A stretch of DNA of 64,000 nucleotides from Oxalobacteraceae bacterium AB_14 (GTDB taxonomy: Bacteria; Pseudomonadota; Gammaproteobacteria; Burkholderiales; Burkholderiaceae_D): assembly GCA_000381565.1 (NCBI GenBank), contig KB906724.1, positions 1,369,802-1,433,801 of the forward strand. Reading direction: 5' to 3'. This document shows, one piece after another, positions 58,606-64,000 of the stretch. A program made the position numbers and the translations under genes. The notes below the pieces were generated by a model. It was not told the DNA's origin and did no database searches. It worked only from the letters and a program-made list of their open reading frames with translations. The first letter of the stretch is position 1; every line of letters begins with the position of its first letter.

Positions 58606-60879
58606 TTATTCTTTGCTGGCGCTGTCGTCGAGATCCGTGTCGACGTTGCGGGCCTGCGCCTGGTACAGGCGGAAGTAGGCGCCTTCGCGCGCCATCAGGT
58701 CGTCGTGCGGGCCTTCTTCCACCACCACGCCGCGGTCCAGCACCACCAGCCGGTCCGCCTTCTGCAAGGTCGACAGGCGGTGCGCGATGGCGATCGTGGT
58801 GCGCCCTTGCACCAGGTTTTCCAGCGCGCGCTGGATCTCTTTTTCAGTCTCGGAGTCGACCGAGGACGTGGCCTCGTCGAGGATCAGGATCTTCGGATCG
58901 ATCAGCAGCGCGCGCGCGATCGAGATGCGCTGGCGCTCGCCGCCGGACAAGCCTTGTCCGCGCTCGCCCACCATCGAATCGTAACCCTGCGGCAGGCGCA
59001 AAATGAACTCGTGCGCATGCGCGGCGCGCGCGGCGGCGATGATCTCGGCGCGGGTGGCCTCCGGCTTGCCGTAGGCCAGGTTCTCGGCGATGGTGCCGAA
59101 GAACAGGAACGGCTCCTGCAGCACCAGGCCGATGTTGCGGCGATAGTCCGACACCGCGAACGAGCGGATGTCCACGCCGTCGAGCATGATCGCGCCTTCC
59201 GACACGTCGTAGAAGCGGCAGATCAGGTTGACCAGCGTCGATTTGCCGGAGCCCGAATGGCCCACCAGGCCGATCATCTCGCCGGCCTTGATGTCGAGCG
59301 AAATGCCGCGGTTGACGGCGCGGTTACCGTAGCGGAAGCCCACTTCGCGCAGGGTGATGTTGCCATCGACCTTGGCCAGCCTGACCGGATTGGCGGGTTC
59401 GGGCACCGACGACACGTGGTCGAGGATGTCGAAGATGCGCTTGGCGGCCGACGCCGATTTCTGCGTCACCGAAACGATGCGGCTCATCGAATCGAGGCGG
59501 CCGTAGAAGCGGCTGGAGTAGGCGATGAAGGCCGACAGCACGCCGACCGTGATATGGCCCTTGGACACCTGGTAGATGCCGAACACCCAGATCACCAGCA
59601 AACCCAGCTCCGTCAGGAACGACACGGTCGGCGAGAACAGCGACCAGATTTTATTGAGCTTGTCGTTGACCGCCAGATTGTGCTTGTTGGCGGTGCGGAA
59701 GCGCGACGCTTCGCGCGACTCCTGCGCGAACGCCTTCACCACGCGGATGCCGGGGATGGTGTCGGCCAGCACGTTGGTTACTTCGCCCCACACGCGGTCG
59801 ATCTTTTCGAAGCCGGTGCGCAGGCGGTCGCGCACCACGTGGATCAGCCATGCGATGAACGGCAGCGGCAACAGCGTGAACAAGGCCAGCCACGGATCGA
59901 TCGAGAACAGGATCACGCCGGTCATGATGATCATCAGGCAGTCCGACGCGAAGTCCAGCAAGTGCAGCGACAGGAACACGCAGATGCGGTCGCTCTCGCT
60001 GCCGATGCGCGACATCAGATCGCCGGTGCGCTTGCCGCCGAAGTATTCCAGCGACAGCCTCAGCAAGTGGTCGTAGGTCTCGGTGCGCAGGTCGGCGCCG
60101 ATGCGCTCCGACACCAGCGCCAGCACATAGGTCTTGCCCCAGCCGAGTATCCACGCCAGCACCGCCGACGCCACCAGGCCCGACATGTACAGCGCCACCA
60201 GCGAGGCGTCGACCGGCTGGCCGTTCTGGTAGGGAATCAGCACCTTGTCCATCAGCGGGATGGTCAGGTAGGGGGGGATCATGTGGGCGCCGGTCGACAG
60301 CAGCATCAGCGCGAAGCCCAGGCCCAGCGGCAGCTTGTACGGCTTGGCGAAGCGCCACAGGCGGAACAGGGTCCAGGTCGACGGCGGCGTGTAGACCACC
60401 TTGGTGCAGATCGGGCATTCCTCCTGTTCCGGCTCCAGCGGCGCCTTGCAGCTCGGGCAGACATTCTTTTCCTCGCGCGCCACCGGCACGCCCAGCGCAT
60501 GGCTGTCGCGGTGCGCGCCGAACTGCTCGACCAGGCGGATCGCGTGCAGGTTCTGGCCCAGGGTGAAGCGCCACGCGCCCAGGCGGCCGCCGTCGTCGAT
60601 CAGTTCCAGGTGGCCGACGCCCGCATGGTCGTGGTGCTTCAGCAGCAGATCCTTGGCGAAAGGCCAACGTTGCCAGTCGCTGCGGCCCGGCGCGCGCGCC
60701 AGCACGCCGCGTTCGGTGACGACAATTATCCCCTTGGCGAAACGAAGTTGTTCATCCAGGTCAACCTCCAGGGCACTTACAACGTTTTCCCCTTGGGAAA
60801 GTTGTGCCTGTATCTCGTAACGCCAGCGTTCAGGAAGCTCGCTCTGGCTGGAGTTGGAGGAAAGTTGTTCTGTTGTCAT
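58606..60879 (-). CDS. ABC exporter-type fusion protein associated with cyanophycin metabolism
   Basis: 757 aa from ATG 60879. The N-terminal about 150 residues are an uncharacterised DUF1854-locus domain, then a zinc ribbon ([18 protein letters not shown], about 165-182), a six-helix ABC exporter membrane domain (about 200-480) and an ATPase domain with [12 protein letters not shown] (about 535), [16 protein letters not shown] and [12 protein letters not shown]. It is a half-transporter of MsbA/LagD layout. Diverges from cphA' across 261 bp. Substrate unknown, perhaps a peptide or dipeptide linked to cyanophycin turnover. Confidence 0.88.
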   Translation of the reverse strand: MTTEQLSSNSSQSELPERWRYEIQAQLSQGENVVSALEVDLDEQLRFAKGIIVVTERGVLARAPGRSDWQRWPFAKDLLLKHHDHAGVGHLELIDDGGRLGAWRFTLGQNLHAIRLVEQFGAHRDSHALGVPVAREEKNVCPSCKAPLEPEQEECPICTKVVYTPPSTWTLFRLWRFAKPYKLPLGLGFALMLLSTGAHMIPPYLTIPLMDKVLIPYQNGQPVDASLVALYMSGLVASAVLAWILGWGKTYVLALVSERIGADLRTETYDHLLRLSLEYFGGKRTGDLMSRIGSESDRICVFLSLHLLDFASDCLMIIMTGVILFSIDPWLALFTLLPLPFIAWLIHVVRDRLRTGFEKIDRVWGEVTNVLADTIPGIRVVKAFAQESREASRFRTANKHNLAVNDKLNKIWSLFSPTVSFLTELGLLVIWVFGIYQVSKGHITVGVLSAFIAYSSRFYGRLDSMSRIVSVTQKSASAAKRIFDILDHVSSVPEPANPVRLAKVDGNITLREVGFRYGNRAVNRGISLDIKAGEMIGLVGHSGSGKSTLVNLICRFYDVSEGAIMLDGVDIRSFAVSDYRRNIGLVLQEPFLFFGTIAENLAYGKPEATRAEIIAAARAAHAHEFILRLPQGYDSMVGERGQGLSGGERQRISIARALLIDPKILILDEATSSVDSETEKEIQRALENLVQGRTTIAIAHRLSTLQKADRLVVLDRGVVVEEGPHDDLMAREGAYFRLYQAQARNVDTDLDDSASKE

Positions 60880-61140
60880 CGTGCAGCGTACTCCGGTGGC
60901 GAAAAGGTGGAACAAAGGTGGTACTAGTCGACGTTGCGACTGATATAAGTGCTTTATTTACGGTATTCTGTCATTGGTCACATCCTTGACAGAAATCAAG
61001 AAAAACCAGTGTTTTGTTGGCGGCAAGTATAACGCACGCGCAGGGTGGACCAAATGCAATTTGGCCGCCGGCGGTGGTACAGAGGTTAAAATACGGCGCG
61101 GGCTGGCCACGGCTGATAACAAAGATACAAGAATAGAAAC

Positions 61141-63306
61141 ATGACCAAGAAGAAAGACATAGAAGTTCTCCGCGTAACCCATTTGCGCGGACCCAATATC
61201 TGGACCTATCGCCCGGTGATCGAGGCGTGGCTGGATATCGGCGAACTGGAGAAATTTCCCTCGAATTTGTTGCCTGGCTTGTATGAGCGCCTGACCGCGA
61301 TCCTGCCGGGGCTGATCGTCCACCGCTGCGGCGTGGGCGAGCACGGCGGCTTCCTCGAGCGCCTGCGCGACGGCACGTATGCCGGCCACATCCTCGAACA
61401 CGTGGTGCTGGAACTGCAAAACCTGGCCGGCATGAAGACCGGCTTCGGCAAGACGCGCCAGATCGGCGACGGCACCGGCCTGTACAAGATGGCCTTCCGC
61501 ACCCGCCAGGAGCAGGTCGGGCGCGCCGCGCTGGCCGCCGGCCGCGAGCTGCTGATGGCGATGATCGAAGATCAGCCCTACGACCTGGCCGCCACCGTCA
61601 TCGACCTGACCGACCTGGTCGAGTCGGTCTGCCTGGGACCGAGCACCGCCAACATCGTCGACGCCGCCACCGTGCGCAAGATTCCATCGATCCGCCTGAC
61701 CGACGGCAACCTGGTGCAGCTGGGCCACGGCGCCATGCAGCGCCGCATCTGGACCGCCGAGACCGAAGAAACCAGCGCCATCGCCGAAGGTATCGCCAGC
61801 GACAAGGACTTGACCAAGTCGCTGCTGGCCTCGTGCGGCGTGCCCGTGCCCGAGGGCGAGCTGGTCACCAGCGCCGAGGCGGCGTGGGAGGCGGCGCAGG
61901 ACATCGGCGTGCCGGTGGTGGTCAAGCCCTACGACGGCAACCACGGCCGCGGCGTCTCGCTCAACCTGATGACCGAAGCCGACGTCGCCGCCGCCTACGC
62001 GCTGGCCGCGCGCAAGGGCGGCAGCAAGAGCGTGATCGTCGAGCGCTTCATCGCCGGCAACGAACACCGCCTGCTGGTGGTGGGCAAGCGCCTGATCGCC
62101 GCCGCCGCCGGCGAATCGCTGTGGGTCACCGGCAACGGCAGCTCCAACATCATCGAGCTGGTCGACGACCAGATCAACACCGATCCGCGCCGCGGCACCA
62201 CCGAGGATGCGCCGCTGAACGCGGTGGCGCCCGAGCACGGCGCCGAGATCATCCTGGAGCTGGAGCGCCAGGGCATGACCGCGTATTCCGTGCCGCTGGA
62301 CGGCCAGAAGGTGCTGATCCAGCCGAACGGCAACGTCGCCTTCGACGTCACCGACCAGGTGCACCCGCAGGTGGCCGCGATGGCCACCTTGGCCGCGCGC
62401 GTGGTCGGCCTGGACATCGCCGGCATCGACTTGGTGGCCGCCGACATCACGCGTCCACTGGAAGAGCAGGGCGGCGCCATCATCGAAGTCAACGCCAGCC
62501 CCGGCCTGCTGGCCCACCTGAAGCCGGCCAGCGGCGAGCCGCGCAACGTCGGCGAGGCCATCGTCGACCACCTGTTCGCGCCCGAACAGAGCGGCCGCAT
62601 GCCCATCGTCGGCGTCGCCGGCAAGCACGGCACCACCATGGCCTCGCGCCTGATCGCCTGGCTGCTGCAAATCAGCGGCAAGAAGGTCGGCCTGGCCTGC
62701 GCCGACGGCTTGTTCGTCAACGGCCGCCTGCTGCCGCGCGACGGCTTCAGCGACTGGGAAACCGGCGAACGGCTGCTGCTGAATAAAAATGTCGAAGCCG
62801 GCGTGTTCGAAGCCAGCGCCCGCATGATCCTGACCGAAGGCCTGGCCTACGACAAGTGCGCGGTCGGCGTGGTCACCGACGTCAGCGACTTCGAGGACGT
62901 CGGCGAGTTCTACATCGACAGCCACGACAAGCTGTACGGCGTGCTGCGCACCCAGGTCGACGTCGTCCTGCCGAGCGGCGCGGCGGTGCTCAACGCCGCC
63001 GACGCGCAGGTGGTCGACATGGCCGAGCTGTGCGACGGCGAAGTGATCTTCTACGGCGTCGACGAGCAGCTGGCCGCGATCGCCGAACACCGCCAGCACG
63101 GCAAGCGCGTGGTGTTCCAGCGCGCCGAGCGCATCGTGCTGGCGCAAGGCCACGAGGACGTCGCCAGCCTGCCGCTGTCGCCGCTGGTGCCGCCGGAAGC
63201 CGTGCTGGCCGCGATCGCCGCCGGCTGGGCGCTGGGCCTGTCGCCGGAGCTGATCAGCGCCGGCCTGCGCACCTTCGAGGCGAACCCGAAGCGAACTCAT
63301 CACTGA
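61141..63306 (+). CDS. cphA': Cyanophycin synthetase-like protein CphA'
   Basis: 721 aa, shorter than full CphA (about 870-900 aa). An N-terminal cyanophycin-synthetase domain (RVTHLRGPNIWTYRPVIEAWLDIGELE, GGFLERLRDGTYAGHILEHVVLELQ), a full ATP-grasp domain (VVVKPYDGNHGRGVSLNL near 260; IIEVNASPGLLAHLKPASG near 450) and a truncated Mur-ligase-like domain in which the usual GTNGKTT P-loop is replaced by AGKHGTT (about 491-497). In the same direction 39 bp before cphA. The loss of one ATP site suggests a partial reaction such as polymerising preformed beta-Asp-Arg units or supporting CphA. Confidence 0.9.
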   Translation: MTKKKDIEVLRVTHLRGPNIWTYRPVIEAWLDIGELEKFPSNLLPGLYERLTAILPGLIVHRCGVGEHGGFLERLRDGTYAGHILEHVVLELQNLAGMKTGFGKTRQIGDGTGLYKMAFRTRQEQVGRAALAAGRELLMAMIEDQPYDLAATVIDLTDLVESVCLGPSTANIVDAATVRKIPSIRLTDGNLVQLGHGAMQRRIWTAETEETSAIAEGIASDKDLTKSLLASCGVPVPEGELVTSAEAAWEAAQDIGVPVVVKPYDGNHGRGVSLNLMTEADVAAAYALAARKGGSKSVIVERFIAGNEHRLLVVGKRLIAAAAGESLWVTGNGSSNIIELVDDQINTDPRRGTTEDAPLNAVAPEHGAEIILELERQGMTAYSVPLDGQKVLIQPNGNVAFDVTDQVHPQVAAMATLAARVVGLDIAGIDLVAADITRPLEEQGGAIIEVNASPGLLAHLKPASGEPRNVGEAIVDHLFAPEQSGRMPIVGVAGKHGTTMASRLIAWLLQISGKKVGLACADGLFVNGRLLPRDGFSDWETGERLLLNKNVEAGVFEASARMILTEGLAYDKCAVGVVTDVSDFEDVGEFYIDSHDKLYGVLRTQVDVVLPSGAAVLNAADAQVVDMAELCDGEVIFYGVDEQLAAIAEHRQHGKRVVFQRAERIVLAQGHEDVASLPLSPLVPPEAVLAAIAAGWALGLSPELISAGLRTFEANPKRTHH

Positions 63307-63344
63307 TATCACCGATACATTCCACGGAAAGAACAAGCAGATTT

Positions 63345-64000
63345 ATGGAAGTCATCCGCACCCGCGCCCTTCGCGGCCCGAATCTTTGGAGCCACCACAC
63401 GGCGGTGGAAGTGATCGTATCGTGCCCGCCCGAGGAGCAGTCGATCGCCGCGCTGCCCGGCTTCGAGCAGCGCCTGCGCGCGCGCTTTCCCGCCATCGGC
63501 GCCCTGCACACCAGCGGCCACACCGACGCCGTGCCGCTGGCGCGCGTGCTGGAAGTGGCGGCGCTGAGCCTGCAGGCGCAGGCCGGCTGCCCGGTCACCT
63601 TCAGCCGCACCACGGCCACGCTGGAAGACGGCATTTACCAGACCGTGGTCGAGTACAGCGAGGAAGCGGTCGGCCGCCTGGCGATGACGCTGGCGCACAA
63701 TCTGATCAACGCGGCCCTGGCCGACACCCCGTTCGACCTGACCGGCGCGCTCAACGAACTGCGCGACCTGGATGAAGACGTGCGCCTGGGCCCGAGCACC
63801 GGCGCCATCGTCAGCGCCGCCGTCGCGCGCGACATTCCGATCCGCCGCCTGACCGAAGGCAGCATGGTGATGTTCGGCTGGGGCTCGCGCCAGCGCCGCA
63901 TCCAGGCCGCCGAGATGGACAGCACCAGCGCCATCGGCGAGTCGATCGCGCAGGACAAGGAACTGACCAAGAAACTGCTGCACGCGGCCGGCGTGCCGGT
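63345..64000 (+). CDS. cphA: Cyanophycin synthetase CphA (5' part, cut by window end)
   Basis: The frame from ATG 63345 is open to the window end (218 codons) and therefore partial. It starts with VIRTRALRGPNLWSHHTAVEV, the conserved CphA N-terminus, followed by AMTLAHNLINAAL, DVRLGPSTGAIVSAAVARDIPIRRL and SAIGESIAQDKELTKKLLHAAGVPV, the start of the ATP-grasp domain. CphA builds cyanophycin, a branched Asp-Arg nitrogen store, from Asp and Arg with ATP. It lies 38 bp after cphA' and is probably co-transcribed. Confidence 0.93.
   Translation, partial: MEVIRTRALRGPNLWSHHTAVEVIVSCPPEEQSIAALPGFEQRLRARFPAIGALHTSGHTDAVPLARVLEVAALSLQAQAGCPVTFSRTTATLEDGIYQTVVEYSEEAVGRLAMTLAHNLINAALADTPFDLTGALNELRDLDEDVRLGPSTGAIVSAAVARDIPIRRLTEGSMVMFGWGSRQRRIQAAEMDSTSAIGESIAQDKELTKKLLHAAGVP

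Noticed and set aside
60986-61033. TTGACA ... TATAAC as a cphA' promoter
   Set aside because: The boxes are about 36 bp apart, too far for a sigma-70 promoter.

Overview
The window looks like chromosome of a high-GC betaproteobacterium in the Oxalobacteraceae (Massilia / Duganella / Janthinobacterium type). This is inferred from protein style, the cyanophycin cluster, the glycan-utilisation TonB receptor and the tRNA-Pro fragment; no 16S gene is present. It falls into an AT-richer accessory island (1 to about 13,276) and ordinary high-GC chromosome (about 13,290 to 64,000).

Island, 1-13,276. A one-way series of small genes, mostly of unknown function (an Imm26-like protein, a DUF6882-like protein, two small membrane proteins, a DUF6678-like protein, a frame-broken HEPN/zinc-ribbon protein and several orphans), is punctuated by a recurring 25-35 bp intergenic element with the core CGGCCAnAAGCnGAC. 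This looks like an immunity- or defence-type cassette array. Two near-identical IS4-family elements (734-2147 and 8545-9958, each with its own 10-bp target duplication) have both inserted at the same register inside copies of that element. An ISL3-family element (2173-3602, 8-bp duplication) sits beside the first. Next come a probable toxin-antitoxin pair (ADP-ribosyltransferase-like toxin, Lys/Ala-rich antitoxin), a tyrosine integrase, and the 3' 45 nt of a tRNA-Pro gene that marks the right attachment site. The island therefore extends off the left edge.

Chromosome, 13.3-26.6 kb. A PAS-PAS-GGDEF-EAL protein; a sulfur module (BigR/SqrR-like persulfide-sensing repressor, two YeeE/YedE half-transporters, TsdA-like dihaem cytochrome); an operon beginning with a thioredoxin-like domain fused to a double ArsA ATPase and continuing with a PepSY protein, a DUF2271 protein carrying a flavinylation-like motif, a PepSY/flavodoxin/FNR membrane reductase and the flavin transferase ApbE; a Met-rich periplasmic protein; and a lemA-TPM-TPM operon.

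27-36.4 kb is a glycan locus: TonB receptor, flavin-dependent halogenase-family protein, GH92 mannosidase and GH97 glucosidase/galactosidase. 36.5-46.5 kb holds a LysR/azoreductase pair, a YbbAP-like ABC transporter with a 37-aa companion, a periplasmic binding protein, a TonB-C protein, TadE/TadE/TadG pseudopilin-type genes and a VOC protein. 46.5-54.5 kb is a beta-glucoside locus: sugar-binding protein, LacI regulator, GH1, GH3 and an MFS sugar transporter, with two LacI-type palindromes placed at the two transcription units. 54.8-58.1 kb holds oleate hydratase, a membrane protein and a 2OG-Fe(II) oxygenase. 58.1-64 kb is a cyanophycin cluster: DUF1854 protein and ABC exporter on the minus strand, diverging from CphA' and CphA (the latter cut by the window end).

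Most promising points for follow-up: the intergenic element and its exact targeting by the IS4-family element, the Trx-ArsA/PepSY/DUF2271/ApbE operon, and the operator-plus-terminator leader before the sugar-binding protein gene.
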